Shown here piece by piece: positions 12,915 to 27,380 of a stretch of 64,000 nt of DNA. Under the pieces are notes generated by a model. The model was not told the DNA's origin, searched no databases, and worked only from the letters and a program-made list of their open reading frames with translations. This stretch comes from Oxyruncus cristatus (taxonomy: Eukaryota > Chordata > Aves > Passeriformes > Cotingidae): positions 176,900 through 240,899 of the forward strand of contig VXAY01003830.1 in assembly GCA_013399855.1 (NCBI GenBank), read 5' to 3'. Positions within the stretch are counted from its first letter, which is position 1. Each line of letters starts with the position of its first letter. Made by a program: the position numbers and the translations under genes.

Positions 12915-15900
12915 AGACAGACATGTAAGGCCCAGAGTCTGCAGTCACATGAGTGTGACAGAGCAAGTGACAGTCCTTATCCCTAGCAAAGGCTGCAGCT
13001 GCTCTCCAAAAGCCTCTCCAGAGCAGCACAGTGAGGAAGATTCTGCCAATAAAGACTATTGGAATCAAGTCGGGAGTCATCCTTGGTAAGCAAGAGGACA
13101 GCAGGCAAGAAAGAAGTTAAGGACCAGAGTGAGAGAAGTGAGATGAAACCTGGTGTGAGAAAGTGCAAGTTCGTGTGCCAACAGGTTATGAACAGTTTTT
13201 GCTGTGAATATAAGAAAGACTTGTAGACAGATAATTATGAGCTCCCGACATGTAATGATCAAAATAAAACACATTAAAAAAAAAAAAGAAAAGAGGTAAC
13301 AGAAAGGATCAGGTATGAATTGACATCAAAGAGATCAAAGAATAAATGCCATTCTACAAGGCACTAGGTATTACCATGTTTAGCTGTATCCGAGCATATT
13401 CAGGAAATGGAAATCCTAGGTTCAGGAGAAGGACTACCTTGAAAGTGGGAGGATGAGAGGACACATAGGGAGCCTGGCTATGTCAGTCTGTCAAACTGAA
13501 AACTGAAAAAGAGTAAGTGTCTTCAGAATGTATCATCAGTAAATACCAGAAGGGAGAAGAGTCATTTAAGAAAAAGCAAAAGAACAAATATGCTAAAAGG
13601 TAATGGTAAATAATGTATCAGTAAAGACATAAATATTGATCATGAACATGTTTACGATGATAACAAAATGTCTCCAAGCACCAGAGCGATGAGTTTAGAG
13701 ACAGTCCTCTAAAATGGTGGGCTGGTCGCCAAGAGCACTGCAGCAGTCTGAGGGGTGAAAGACCTCCTATGGCTCTAGTCTCAGAGTATAATCCTGAAGA
13801 GCATTTTTTTTGCCAGAAGGATGGGACAGCAAAGGCAAGTGGGCATCGAAACTGTTCTATCCCATCCCCAGCTTGGGGAACCAAGCTATGAAGCAGTGGT
13901 TCCTATTATGGGGAGGAGGTATCTCCTTCACCAGTAGCCTCTTCTATACACACACCAATTCATCCCTTGCTGGGGGCTGCAGTATCTGCAGTCTGATTTT
14001 CCAGGGCTTTTAGGTACATAGAAGAGGCAGAGGTTTGTCCATGCTGAGAATTAATGCTGAATTATGACACACTACAAACTAATGGAGTGCAGAAAGGAAC
14101 AAATCTCTTTATTACAATTTTTAAAGGTTCTAAATAAAAGGAAATGGCACTGATAGCTCATTACTTGGCTTGTTAGAAGCTCAGTTGTTGCTCAGGATTT
14201 CCTGAGCAGGTTACTGGGCAGGCCACCAGAAAGATTACACTTTTCTGAAGCTTGCAGTAACTAGCTGCTAGCTATGGTTACTCCCAAGTATTGCATTAAA
14301 ATGCTGAGATAGGAGGTAGAAAAAAGACTGGGAATGGAACCAAAGCTGCAACCTGTTAACTTCACTGAGACCTGGCACGCTCCTCTGAGAGCAGCTCAGC
14401 ACGTTGTTAGTGCATCAGTTTGTGAGGGCTCCCTTCTCACCACACAGCTCTTCAGAAGTTGGCTGGGCATGACAGCATATCACAAAAATACCTTGACGGT
14501 GTGCTGGATCATCTTATTACACTACCACGAATAAAAGAACACTATTAAATCAGGCAGAGCTGGAAGCTGTATTTGCAGAGTGATCTGGACCTCATGTTAT
14601 TTATATCTGTAAAACGATTAACCCTTGCACTCTTCTTTCAACACTCTGTTCTATTTTCTTTTTGAAATGATAAAGGGAATTAAGTTTGTGGGTATTGCCT
14701 AAGTAATTCTGCGCTCAGCTGCCATCATTGCTTGGTCTCAGGGGTTTCTCTCTCTTCAGCACTCACATCTAAGTTTCTTCAAATAGTTGTATATAGGGCC
14801 CGGTGCTGTGCCAGCCTCTTCTCATTTGTGTATACTTGTTACCTCTTAGTTGCTCAAAGACACAGAATGAAGATTTTACCAAGGTGGAGGGAAATATTTC
14901 CTTCTGCTTGCTCAAGCTCACAGGGCAAATGCCACCCTTGCTTTGTGAGTTTTCTTGTCATGTCTCCATCCCCTCTTCTTTTCTGCTTCCGGAAACAAAA
15001 ATATTTTGTCTTGAAGCAAACTATCTGCATTCCGCTTGCTATTTTTGTGAGTGGTGTAAGGCATATGCCTGCTTTTCATTACTCTAGCAATCAGCCAGAT
15101 ATTTTTTTCACAAAGCTTTGGAAATACTTACTTGAATGGGAATGCTGGTACACCTCTGTGGATGTGACTCACCCTTTACAAGCTTTGGAAATACTTACTT
15201 GAATGGGAATGCTGGTACACCTCTGTGGATGTGACTCACCCTTTACCTCTGGGGACATCACCTGTAACTCAGAGGATAGAGATCTGTACTTTGAAGCTGA
15301 AGGACAATACTTCTGTTTCTATGCTCACAGCTCATTGAGTTTTAGAAATAATTTATGTCAACTGCATCCTGAGTCTGTGCCACATGGCTCCACTAACATA
15401 TCCACAAAATCTATTAGAAAAATACACTGGTTGACTGCATTCAGTGAAAATGTTGCATGTTTCCTGCAGAGTGACAAATTCCAACATTAAAATGAGGTCT
15501 CTGTATCAGCACACATGGAGGCAGAAGGGGATTAGAGTCCTTTCAATAATCAAAAATGTACAAAGTTAAGGCTTGATTCAAAGCCTGAATCACAACTCGT
15601 TGAATTTTCTGGAGTAAGTCCAGAGGCTGCAGCAGGCTTTGGATCACTTCCAGCCTCCAAAAAGAAAAAAAAAAAAAAGGTGAAATTTAATATCCTGATA
15701 TATATGGGAGCCCACATTAGATGACCTAATAATTTCATTTTGGACTTTAACTTTGTGCATCTTGTCAAGTCTGAAGTTTTTTGGCCTCTTAAAAACAGCT
15801 GTAGCATGAATGGTCTCAAGAAAACACAAAGTAGATGTCTACACGACACAGCAGGGTATCCTACAGAGATCTCAGAGCCACTGCTGGCTGTACATTGTAC

Positions 15901-18900
15901 CCTCAGCTGCGTGGCACCGTGCCCAGGCTAATAAGACCTGCTGAATGACATAGTTTGTTAGTGTCATAGCAGCTTGGCTTTTAAGCTTCTGATCTGTGGG
16001 TTCCATGTGGTTCCTTGCACCCATCCCCACACGGAAACTCCACCAGTTTCTCTCCTATCCACTCAGCTTCTTATAGGATTGCTCCCTGATATGTTTCTCA
16101 CAAAATGGCTCAAGTTAGCCAAAGTGACCCCTTTAAGCCAATTAGCTTAACCTGGTCCATCTCTGTTGGCTATAAAAAAGGAGTGGTTTTATAGGAGCCT
16201 TTCCGTGGGCAGATACAAGCGGTATGGAGCTGCTGGTACTGTAAGGATAAACAGCTGTGCTGGGACATCTTCTGTCACCCAGCTGCCACCAGAAACTTCA
16301 TCTCAAAGATTTTACCCCAGAAATATTACCATGGTCTGTCATCTAAAAGTGTCTGTGTCTTTTTCTCTCTTAAAAACAGTGCACCAAGTCCTAAACATCT
16401 TATACCAGGCAATGCTTGCAGCCTTTTACACTGACACAACTGTTCTGCTCTTGAGCAAAGATGTAGCTCAGCACGCAATCAGGAATTTGGGATTCAGCAT
16501 TAAATGCACGTAGAACAATTACAAATTAAAAAAACCCTTTACTGATTTATTTTGTCACACTTCAGTTCTTACAGGAGAGAAAGTAAATTTAAAAGGAGAA
16601 TGGTATTGCTCCATCTGCTATGGGTTTCAAAGCAGAAAAATTTTCCTATCATCCTAAACACACAAACACCAAAATGGTAAGATAATATTTTTCCCAGACT
16701 TTGGTTTCATTAAGTCTTATTCCCTCTTAAGATCATTGATTATGTCTCTATGTGAGAAGAAAGACTATCACTGCAGGTTTCTCACTAGTGTTGCACTTTC
16801 TAAATATTAAAAAGCAGCAGTGGCTATTTTGCTGAAAAGAGATGTGGCATGCAACATTTTCCATCATGCTTTAAAGTTGCTTTTAAAGTGGAGTGAATCA
16901 ACACTGTTTTCCAAATTCCAGGAAGAGCCTAATAACTCTTATGAAGGAGGAATGGAAATAACAGGTGGTCATTTTACTCAAAAAGTAGTATTGCTCTAAT
17001 AATGAATCATTTGAAAACTTCATACGGTCTGTTATAACAGTATTTTAAATCAAAGTGTAAGGGACTTAACACCATAAATCTGAAAATGTCCTAAACCCTC
17101 CAGGAATGACGATACTTCCTTGATAGGCAAGATTCTTCTGAAATCAAGAAATATTTTTACTTTCCTGGGAAAAGATATGAGACATTCATGTTGCCAAAGC
17201 TCAGCCCACTGTTTTAAATGACAGCATTGCCAACTGACCATACTGAGTGCTGTATTATAGGCATTTTCTCCCATCAAAATATTTTCCTGAGCAGTTTAAC
17301 AAAATGTTTGTGAGTTTAGCATAAGGAGATCCCACTCTTGCCTACATAGGTCCAAGTCATGAGGAATCCAAATGAACTAACACCAAATCACTGCACATCT
17401 GATATGTGAAAGGACAGTCAGGTAAGAGAATGAAGAAGGTGTATGCGACCTGCCATTTCATGTAAACTACTCCAAAAACTTTCTATTCATTTGAGAGACT
17501 TCTCAAACTAAGCACTTGTTAACATTATGTTATACATCTGTATCATGCATAGTTGTGAAAAAAAATCTTTATACATGAGTGATTGTATTTCAAAATCTAG
17601 TTTCTTTTCCATTTAAAAAGGCATCAGTCTTTCTTACCCATCACAAGAAGGGTTCTTTCATCATCCCAGACCCAATTTCTGGTGTACAGTAAGGATTTCC
17701 CAACCTTGTTGTATTGTAGAAGTGCTTCTAGAATTAGCAGCATTTAGGAAGAGGAAGTGAAGAATGCCAAGAAATCCTTCCAGTTTGGACAATATACAAG
17801 CAGGGTAAATCTGGGACCCAATAGAAAAACTTATAAAGATGACCTGAAACTGTGGTCAACACCAAAATAAAGAAACAATGTCATTAATAAAAGTGCATGT
17901 AATATTTCATGCTGTTTGTGTTCTCTCTATCTGGTACTATTCTATATCACATGCAAAGGTGCTTCTAACTAAAACCTGAAAGAGGTTAATGTATAGTTAC
18001 TAATATTATATAATTCTGGTATTCCACTCTCTTTTTCTTATAAAGTTGTCAAAATAGCACAGTAGATATCAATCTCTTCGGGTTTTGCCCAATCTTTGCC
18101 TTTTTGCCAAGGCTGCATGTGTAGCTTTCCCTCAATAGCTCTTGACTTCGTGATGGTGAGAGCGGAAAATCCCAGCCACTATTCATTCATGATGTGCATG
18201 CCATACATGCAACCAACAAGCTCATGCAACCAAGCATGAGCTGCTCTGTGAGCTGCCTCCAAAGCACACCCGATGATCTGATAGTCGTGGTACAGGTTGG
18301 ATAGGGATGGAGGAATTGGGAGGAGGAAAGGTCATAACCTCAACTATTCCACATTTGTTTGCCAGTCAGTTTGATTTCTTGCCTACCAGAGAACTAATGT
18401 CTAATTACTAAGTCAGACTGCCTATGCAGTCTGCCCATAATTGCTGTTCCTAAGTCAGGTTATTTCAGATTGAAAACAAAACCCCTTTGAGATGCTACTA
18501 GTCACCCTAAGGAGTAACCTTCCCTGGGAAGAACCATAAAAACTTCACAAAGATGAAGATGAAGACATGAAGTGTGGAGAGAGCAGGACTGGAAAACAGA
18601 CCTCCCATCAACACAAAAAAACCCACACCAGAGAAATCCTCCCACCCCTTTTACATCATCACCCTGTGACCAAATAAAACAGGAAAAATGTAGGAAAATG
18701 TAGGAAAAGTTTCTGAGCAGGCAGGGAATACATCCACAAATGCTTTTCTCCTAAATATTAAGGGTTAACATTTAGTGGTAAGAAAGTAAATGGGAGTGTC
18801 AGACAAACTTGTAAGCAGAAGACACCCCCTGAAGAAGTCTGCTACAACCTTCAGAGCTACCTCATAATGAGCAGCAGAATTTGCCCGAGAGAGTGTAGTG

Positions 18901-21046
18901 CCTGTTTGAATGAGGTTCATCTGCCATAAGACAGATCTAGAGAGGAAGGCACTGGCTGATAGAGTTTGACATATGGGATCTGAAAATGAGAAACTGTCCA
19001 CCCTTCTTTTACAGCTTTATCCACTGAGGAGAATCTCAGAGCAGCCAGCTCTAGCCATCTATGCAGGTACCCAGGCTGAGTTGGTTGCCTTTCTGTATTC
19101 ATGGAAGGAGACTTGTCTCCAGAGGGTGGTTCAAGAAAGCACTTACACATAATTAACCTTTGAAGTGTGCTTGAACAATATTGAATTCTCTAATTAAAAG
19201 AGGACATTTCCAGTGTGTAGCCATAGTGATGAGAGATGAATCAATGGAGACAAAATACTAAGAGCAGCAATCCACTGTTCCCTCTAGTTACAAACTATTT
19301 TCAAGATTTCTCTTTAGAGCTCATGCCTGCAGTGCCTTTAGCTGATATGGTGTGTTGCAGAAGTGGAAGCAGGACCAGGTCTACAAAGAAATCATCGAGT
19401 GAGAATGCCTTCTGATTCAAGGGCCAGTTGGGCTTGGTTCCCAAGGGGAAATCCCTGTACACTTACACTGATGAGTAAGATTAACAATAGTACTGTCAAC
19501 TCATCTTGTAAATCCACCACAGTACCTCTAAAATGGTTCACTCGCAGCAATATAAACAAGACAGTTTTTGTCCTCAAAGCAACAGAAGTGTTTGCTTATA
19601 GCAAAATGTGTGCGTGTCTCTCTCTGACGCTCTCCAGGTATTTCAAGCTGAAATCCTCTCTGCAGTATAATGACTATGCTTCCCAAAGAACTTGAACACA
19701 GTGCTGAATAGTTTAGGCATACTGAAATAAAAATATTCCCTTGACAATGTTGTATGCTCAATTTCAGCACCAAAAAAAATAAAAGAAAGTATGTATGTAA
19801 ATGCAGAGGCATACTTACAACATTTTATAATCATTACTTAGAGCAGAGAGTGGGTGGTTGTCTTGTCTTTGACAGTTCTCACATTTTTGCAGTCTGAGTA
19901 AATGTGGAACAACAGGAAGCTCTGACACCCTGTAAAACGTATAGCACAGCCAACTCTTGCACTTCTGTTTTCTTCCAGCCAGTGAGGGTTCGTTTTTTCT
20001 TGCTTCAGGCATTCAGTTTAAGAGTTTGTTTAAGCAGGCCGGAATACAGTCCATGAAGGAAAATAAGTGTGCTGAAGTGGCTTGAGTCGGTATTTTTTAC
20101 ACATGATTTTATTTTTTCACGCTTAAAGTAAAATTGTTTTCAAATATGTGCTTTAATCATTACTAGTCAGTATTAACATAAAATAACCTGTGTACACATT
20201 TCCACTTGAAAGAAAACAAAAGAAAACAAAACCAGGCAACAATGACATTTCCACCCAAGAAGCCTTACTGCATCTAAGATTTTTTTGTATTTGTATTTCC
20301 TATTTTTTGAATTAATGGCTTGTTATAGTGCCTCACCATTTTCAGAGAAAAGGCTGTAAGTTTTCATACTGAATACTAGCATTTTGTCTTTCTCTCAAAA
20401 TTTGCAGTAAAGCTTTGGTAGTGTACCACGATATCAAAGCCAATGGTCTTTTGGCCACAAAATGACAGTAAAACCTAGTGTGCACAGTAATTCAATGTAA
20501 AAATTCCCTCCCTGAGTATTTAATAAAGTATATTCTTTTTTGTTGTTGTTGTTGCTTGAAAATATGGATGTTTGAAGAATAATGTATGACTGAATGCATA
20601 GAAGGATATCATAGGGATAGCTGTCTCGTGTTACATTACAATCCAGGGTTTGTATGTTCAAAGTTCTTATGTCAGTCAATATTATCTTAGGAACTGACCC
20701 TGCAGTCAATAAAATCAGAGAATACTTTGTCACTAGTTTCACAAAAACACATTCTAAAAGAGTAGGCATTTCTTAAAGTGAAACACTTCCTTCTTCCAAA
20801 CCTTTTAGGTAACCTATACGGAAGATGTAGAAGACAGCAATGACGATCTGTTGAATGCAAAAGGGAAGATGGCTGAAGGGCGTAGACAAATGAAGCAGAG
20901 CTCACCAGCACTCCTTCATGTTGGCTGATCTTGAGTAGTGAGCAACATAGACAACAGCGTTTCCAAAACTTGGTCTTTGGTTTTGTTTCTGATTGTCTAT
21001 GCTCTGTGGTACATTATTTTCATCCTTCTCACTCAACATAAGAAGA
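12915..21046. other. Gene-desert sequence left of GSX2
   Basis: No gene, RNA gene or intact transposon recognised. Frames up to 156 codons (14,732-15,202) have no domain, and the longest is inflated by the 67-bp duplication inside it. A TATA-like GGCTATAAAAAAGG occurs near 16,168-16,181, with no recognisable transcript downstream. The remainder is ordinary AT-rich intergenic DNA. Confidence 0.55.
15113..15246. repeat. Perfect 67-bp direct tandem duplication
   Basis: Positions 15,113-15,179 and 15,180-15,246 are identical over all 67 bases, starting AAGCTTTGG and ending CCCTTTAC. The match stops sharply on both sides. Perfect identity in unconstrained DNA points to a recent duplication or to an assembly artefact. 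The length is not a multiple of three, so it does not preserve a reading frame. Confidence 0.97.
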
Positions 21047-21100
21047 ATTGTTCTTAGAGAACAGTATTGTTCTTAGAGAACAATAATTGTTCTCTAAGAA
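21047..21100. repeat. Tandem 19-mer followed by a perfect 15-bp inverted repeat
   Basis: A 19-bp unit starting ATTGTTCTTAGAGAACA is present at 21,047-21,065 and again at 21,066-21,084 with one difference. Bases 21,070-21,084 are then mirrored as their reverse complement at 21,086-21,100, leaving a single-base loop. This pattern fits template switching or snap-back synthesis. As RNA it would form a tight hairpin whose loop would have to melt open a few pairs. Confidence 0.95.
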
Positions 21101-24100
21101 ACAGATCAGGGAAAGCTCCCACAAACAATACTTTCCACTATTGTAAGAAACTGAGAAACTTATATAAATGAATAAATAAATAAAATCAGCTAAAGCAGTG
21201 TAAAGGCAGTGACAACTATCCGTTCAATTTTAGCAGAGAACTATTTTGAATCAAGGTACAGTACTGCCCTAAGTGTTTGCACTGCATAGTGAATGCAGCA
21301 AAGTAGTTTGGTTCATTGAGGTTTAATGTTGGACTAATAAAATCTTAGAAGAATAGAAAAAGAAAGCTGATCAAAAATCTCCAGTATTGCTGTTTACTTT
21401 CGGGTTGCCCTGAGCAATGACATGCTGCAATGGCTCTATAAAGGCATTAGCTTCTTTTCCTGTAGATATCTAAGTGCAATACCAACATCAGTTTCTTCAG
21501 GTTTGGTTTTGGATATAAACCTTCAGAGAGAATATATTTCATTTAGACAACACATTAGCACCTCCTAGCATTTTATAACCTGCACATCTGGAAAATTATT
21601 TTACCCTCATGTTGCTGAGATACACGAATGCATTGTGATCCTTTCAGCATACCACTTCCAGTCTTCTCCAGTTGTTCAAACCCTATTCCTTCGACTCAGA
21701 ATGCTGATAATAAATTTAAGATGAGATCAGTGACTATACATACATGGTGGGTAACTTCCAAATAGCACATTAACAGAAGGACAATAGGGTCCTAAAAAAG
21801 GAGCATTTTTAGATTATTGAGTACCAGAAAGTATTGAAAAATACAAACGAGGAAAAATAGCTAATTCCTCTGGCACAGATAATTAAAACAGAAGTACACA
21901 AACACTTTTTGTGTTAGATAGAAAACCTAATTCAGCCCTAACTATAAAACCATCACCCATCCCGTCTTCTTACCTGTACTATATATTTAAAAAAAAAAAA
22001 AAAGTGAATTACATTTTAAACTTGGCCTGAGTATATTTTACCCCATAAGTATCTCTCAAAATTATCATTTGCTAAAAGTTGCATAATCTTGGGTTTTCTG
22101 AGTGTTCTGATAAGGTGCCAGTGGATATTTGGAGATATATAGATATATAGGTATAGATGTCACAAAACCTTTCAATCAGTTTTTAACAAATTCTGTTAAC
22201 AAATTCAAATGGTCTACAAAAAATTTACTGTGAAAGTTAGAGAATCACCTACCTTGAGAGACTTGGCTTTCGCCTTGGCCCACATTTATTTGCAGTCCTG
22301 CTCCAGCTCTACTCTGACTTTGCCTTTAAGATTTAGCAGCTCTCTAACAAGTCAGCAGTTCTCTAACACTCCCTAGGATGTTTTTCCATAAGGATATGTT
22401 TGACCCTTGCTATAATTCACTCCTGAATTCCTGTCCCAGCTTTCTTCTAGCTGGATACAGCCCAGTAAGCTGTACCTACATACCAGCAAAGCCTTCTCAG
22501 TGCTTTCCCGGGAGGGTGGGAAATGGCTAACAGTGTGAAGCGGCCCAGGCAAATATCACCATCCTGCTTCACTTTCTAAAATAATTAAAGCAACACTTTC
22601 ATGCTGTTTTCTGCTCCAGCTAGTAAGTGTATGAGAGGAAACTCCCATTTATACATACATCCCGCTTTACCTGTGCTAGAGTATGTTTGTGTGGAGACTT
22701 CAAGGTTTATTTGCAGCTCCAGTTGTGTTTACATATATCTAAGCCAGGCACAGGGTTTGAAATGCTTGTCCCTTGACTTTTTTCTACTGAGAAAAAATAC
22801 AGTTCCTCTTAGAAAAAACAAATCACTTTTTGGAGGACTCTAAGTTATTGGAATATGCTGATACAGAAAGTATTGCTTTAGTCACGGTAACATTATTTTC
22901 ATGATGCTATAGAACAGTTCAAATACATTTATTGATTAGCATTAATGTAATTACAATGGAAACTCCTGTTCTCCTAAGGTGAAAATGTATTTGCTAATTC
23001 ACTGCTCCAGGGTACAAGCATGCAGTCATTCTAGCAAAGAAACAGCAAATTACACAAAATAAAGAACCAAAGGACGTTAGGACCACACAAGTGTACCTTG
23101 TTAGGACTGGAAAGGGTTACCTTTGTGCCATTCCCATTCCCATTTACAATCATTGCCCCTAGAACGGATTCATGTTGTGCCATTTTCTCCTCTAGCTACA
23201 ATAACAATGAAGTTTTCAAATCCCCATCCCCTCTTTGATTTGATGGTCATTCCTGTTCCCTCTTTTATACAGTCTGGCAGCCTGTACAGAAAAATCACCA
23301 ATTAATCAAAATACTCCTTGTCATAGGGAAAGCTTTTGTTCTCCACTTTTTTTTTTTTCCAACTTTCACCTTTTGCTTTCACCATACCTTCTAAAGAGGG
23401 CCCGGGGGGAACCACCACCCAGCTCCCCTGAACTGACCCCAGACTTCATTCTTCTGCTGCAGTGATTCCCACTCTCCATTAGGTGGCATTAGTTCAAACT
23501 CCATCTTGAAACAAATTGGTCCAATGACTGTGCTCTCCATCAAATTTTCTCCTGGAGCTGGCTGGATCATGGCTTCTTTCATTCCTTGTCCAGGGATGTC
23601 GCCAACCCCAGAGCTATTAATTCTGTAGGCTTGCCAGTGTTGCCTTCCAAAAACATGCCTTTTGCAAATGTATAAAATTTTGATGTTTAAACAATCTTTT
23701 AAAACACACTATGTCCTAGGAATTTCTATAGCTCCTTTCAGTGTGTTGAAAGAACTATGCATGCACTTATATGTTTGATAGAAAGCATGTGTATAAAAGC
23801 AACAAAAGAACTATAAACTGTTGTCCAACATTATACTGCTTCTTTACAAAGAGTAAAGCTGTTAGAAGGTGAAAGGATAGTAAGTGGTTATCTCATTCCT
23901 AAATTACCTCCAAAACAGAAAAAAAGGAATAACGCAAATCCAGCAAAGCCAGTTGTTAGTTCTGTGAAGTAGAAAGACTATGACATAATACACCCTGCTT
24001 TCCTATGAAAACAAACAAAAAAAAAAGATTTTTGCATAATGCAACCTAGGAGAGTCACAAGTTCCCTCAAGATAAATGGAAGCCTGAACAAGGTGAAGAT

Positions 24101-27100
24101 ACAGAGGGGGGCATGCTCGCTGAGGACTGCAGTTTGCTTCAGAGCCTGGGGAAGCTGAAGCTGGCAGTTCTAAATTAGGGCAAGACAGAAATAGCTTTCA
24201 AACATCTGTATCTCCCATTCACTTTTTACACAGAAAATGCTCTTTAATTTCAAATGCAAAATTTCTTCAAATGCCCTGGAGTTTGCCTTGGTGGGGAGGC
24301 ATCAGGGTGAACACTAAGATAAGGGAAAAATCAGTAAATTTCTTCCACTTCTCTTTAGAGTATAGGAAGAACTAAACACAAGAATAACAAGGAAAAAAAA
24401 ACAGTTACGAAAAGAACAACAGATCAGTGCTGTCCTTTGTTCTAAATGTGCATTATGTTTACTCTCTCCTCTTCCTGCAGTTTTATGCAAGCCTTTTCTT
24501 TTTAGATCAGAACCCCACAATTCTTACAGGCAAAGGACCCCCAAAGTATGTCAGTTTTATGGCTTCAGGAGGGCCATGTTCCTGCTGATATTCATGTACA
24601 TCAGGCAAGACAAAAGTCTTCCTCCAGGAAAAAACTCTTTCAAAGACTGCATTTATACTGAAGATTTTTTTAAACCATCTCAGCTTTGATTCTCACCTAT
24701 GAGAGGGCAGGTTCTGGCAGCAGCTGATACTGTAAACCTCATTTTCTAAAGAGATTAAATTTATGAGAGCAGTATGCCTGTCCATTCCCCTGTCTGTCTC
24801 TCAAGCTTGTCACACTCACTCATCTCCCCTATAATTTTGGGATCTATTAGCCAATATCAATTAGAAAGAAGTAGAAGTCTTACAGACATACTGATGCTCT
24901 CTCCTCCCATGTAGGTGCAGAGCTGAAAACAGAATAACCTGATCACATCCTCTGATTTTGTGTATTTTTAAAGAAGTGGAATGAAGGCAAGGGTGAAAGT
25001 TTCCATGGGAAGGAAACAAGAGTAAAGGATAGGACAACCCAGAGAACTGAAAATGACAGGAGGCAAAGGGCATGTTTTCCAGCAACAACACTGTCTTCTT
25101 TCATGAGGCTCCAGCATAAACAAGAATGATACACATCACCCTGGCAGCCTGCACTTCTCAGGATTCATTTCCATTTACTTTCATGGGATTTCCCTCAATG
25201 CAAAAAGTAGCATCACCCCCTTTGCTTGTCTGATGGGCACAACAGCTGATGCCCTCGGGACGGTTAACTCCAGCACTGCTGCTCCAATCTCAGCAGCATC
25301 AAGCTGCTCAGGTCAGCACTGTGGCAGGGGACACATGTCCTCCTAGTCCATGGAGACGCTCCCTGGTGCAGGGCAACCTCCAATAACTGCTGTCCCTATT
25401 ACATATGCTGATACTATAGGTAATAAAGAAGCCCTCCAAGGATGAAGGTGATGATATCTCAGTCTTGTTCTGGAATATTTCCAAAATCATGAAGTCCTGA
25501 ATCAAGGTGTTTGAAGGACTCAGTACCTGTTTTTAAAAGGTCTCCATGTGGGGTTTTCTTTCTTCTAATGCTCACCTATAATGGCAGCTATCTTGTAAGG
25601 TCTGAGTTGTTTCCCTAAATCAAATTTCTAGCTGAAACTAATTCTGAAACTTAGTTCTGAAGATAAAAAGATCTGTTCATTTTATCACAAACTGTGAGAC
25701 TGCCCCAAGAGGCAATCCATCGCTGAGGCAGACTAATGTGGAGGAACATGCATTTGGAACTCACTGAGTTTTACCTTTACCTAAGAAAGAAAAAAAAACC
25801 AAAAAACTTCAGAGATACATTCTGTGCATGCAGAAAGTACTCATATTTACTCATACTCATCACTTACTCACATTTGACAGTTATTGGAAAAGAGAAAAAA
25901 AACCTGACAACTTTACTGCAATTTGACAACTTTTGCTGAAAATCCAGTGGACTGAACTGCCACAATCTATTAAATTGTACATTGCCTGAACCCACTCAGT
26001 CCTGCATTAATTACAAAGGAAAAATCAGATCTTGAAAAATATTTTATCAAGAGAAAACAGGCAGTACCAAAATACCCCAAACCTCCTGTGATCTTTTCTT
26101 AATGGCAGCAACATTTCAATATAACGATTTTAGGATCGGTATCTGAAATTGGCAGGTCCTGCTGAAAACCACCACCACCAAAACAAAAAACAACAACAAC
26201 AAAACCTCCTCATGGCTTTTAATTTGACTGACAAACAAAAAATGCAATTTCAAAACAAAACTATGGGATTGGACAAAAATGATGACAGCAAAACTAAAAC
26301 TGATTCTAATGGCATCAAGCAGCAATTTTTTCTGCTACTTTCCCAGCTCCACTCAGAGGTATTGTGGATTTTAGACAAGCAAGATTGACTCATCAACACT
26401 ATTCTCCTGTTTTCAGTCGAGTCAATCAAATTTCTAAAGACTTTGTGGTTTCTTTATTATTACTAACTCAATGCAAGTCAGCATAGGATCCCTGTATATT
26501 CACTCCAGAACATGTATCATAAGCCAGGACTGGTCTTTCAATGAGACTGAAACAAAAAAGCAATGTCTGTCTCCTTTAGAGTACCTAAACTGGGGATGTC
26601 TAATTGCTTTTATCTAGTAACCCTGAGAATATTAGGCTATGACTGCTTTAGAACCTGTTCTAGAAGAATAAAGCAATGGTGTTTGGTTAGTTAAAAACGA
26701 AGCATACTGGAGAAAAAATAGAACACCAAGTTTCTGTTCAAATGCATTGTACATGCCATGTACAAATGTCAAGTATGCTTCTTGGTTTAATGCTATTTTC
26801 ATCATCTGCGTGTATGGTTCACCACATTCTGGCTTAAACTTCACGTCATTTTGAGAAGACTGGGAGCACTCATAGCATAAAAACAGACTGATTTTTCTCT
26901 GTCATTGTATACTTCTACTGAAGAAAAGGAAAAGATGTGTGGTCATGGCTATGCATTTGAGGTCATGGTCGAAGACTGCATGATCCCAAGCATGGTTCTG
27001 TGTGCAGTGGTACATAGTTCTGAACTAAAACTCATCTGCTATTATAGGAGCTGGATTATTTAGAGTAAGATGACTACATCATGCAAGATATTTCTCAGAC

Positions 27101-27380
27101 ACTTTGGATTTTGGAGTTTGAAATTGTGTTTTACATACCAACTGTGTTTATATTGTAGCTCTGCTTATACTATGGCCTGTTGGCTCAGGAAGCTAAAACT
27201 GGAAAGCAAATGGATTGCCCAGCTCGACCTTAATGTTAGGTCTCCAGTATTTTCTTTGGATGGCCTTCAGTCCGCCTTGGCGTTTCATGCCCTTCAGCCT
27301 TTGAAAGTCTGTTGGCAGGCTCAGAGTTGACCCCTGTAGGGTGGCAATTAAAAAACAGAGACAGAATTCTTACAGAAAAC
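21101..27380. other. Gene-desert sequence, AT-rich
   Basis: No gene recognised on either strand. Contains an A run near 21,989-22,003, short direct duplications near 22,175-22,207 and 22,337-22,372, and a C/A-rich microsatellite at 26,168-26,205. Frames of up to about 86 codons are unsupported. Confidence 0.55.
26168..26205. repeat. ACC/CAA-rich microsatellite
   Basis: A short tract of ACC units passing into CAA units and A runs. It is purine/cytosine-only on the plus strand. No function is implied. Confidence 0.85.

Noticed and set aside
12649..13080. Minus-strand frame running through the gap and the GATA repeat
   Set aside because: Most of it is N or microsatellite; the Ile-Tyr-Leu-Ser repeat is just translated GATA.
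14732..15490. Frames of 156 and 95 codons around the 67-bp duplication
   Set aside because: No domain. The repeated segment lengthens the first frame and seeds the start of the second; neither has splice or promoter support.
16166..16513. 115-codon frame just after a TATA-like sequence
   Set aside because: Begins with a non-ATG codon inside the TATA-like string and has no domain; TATA-like strings are expected by chance in AT-rich DNA.
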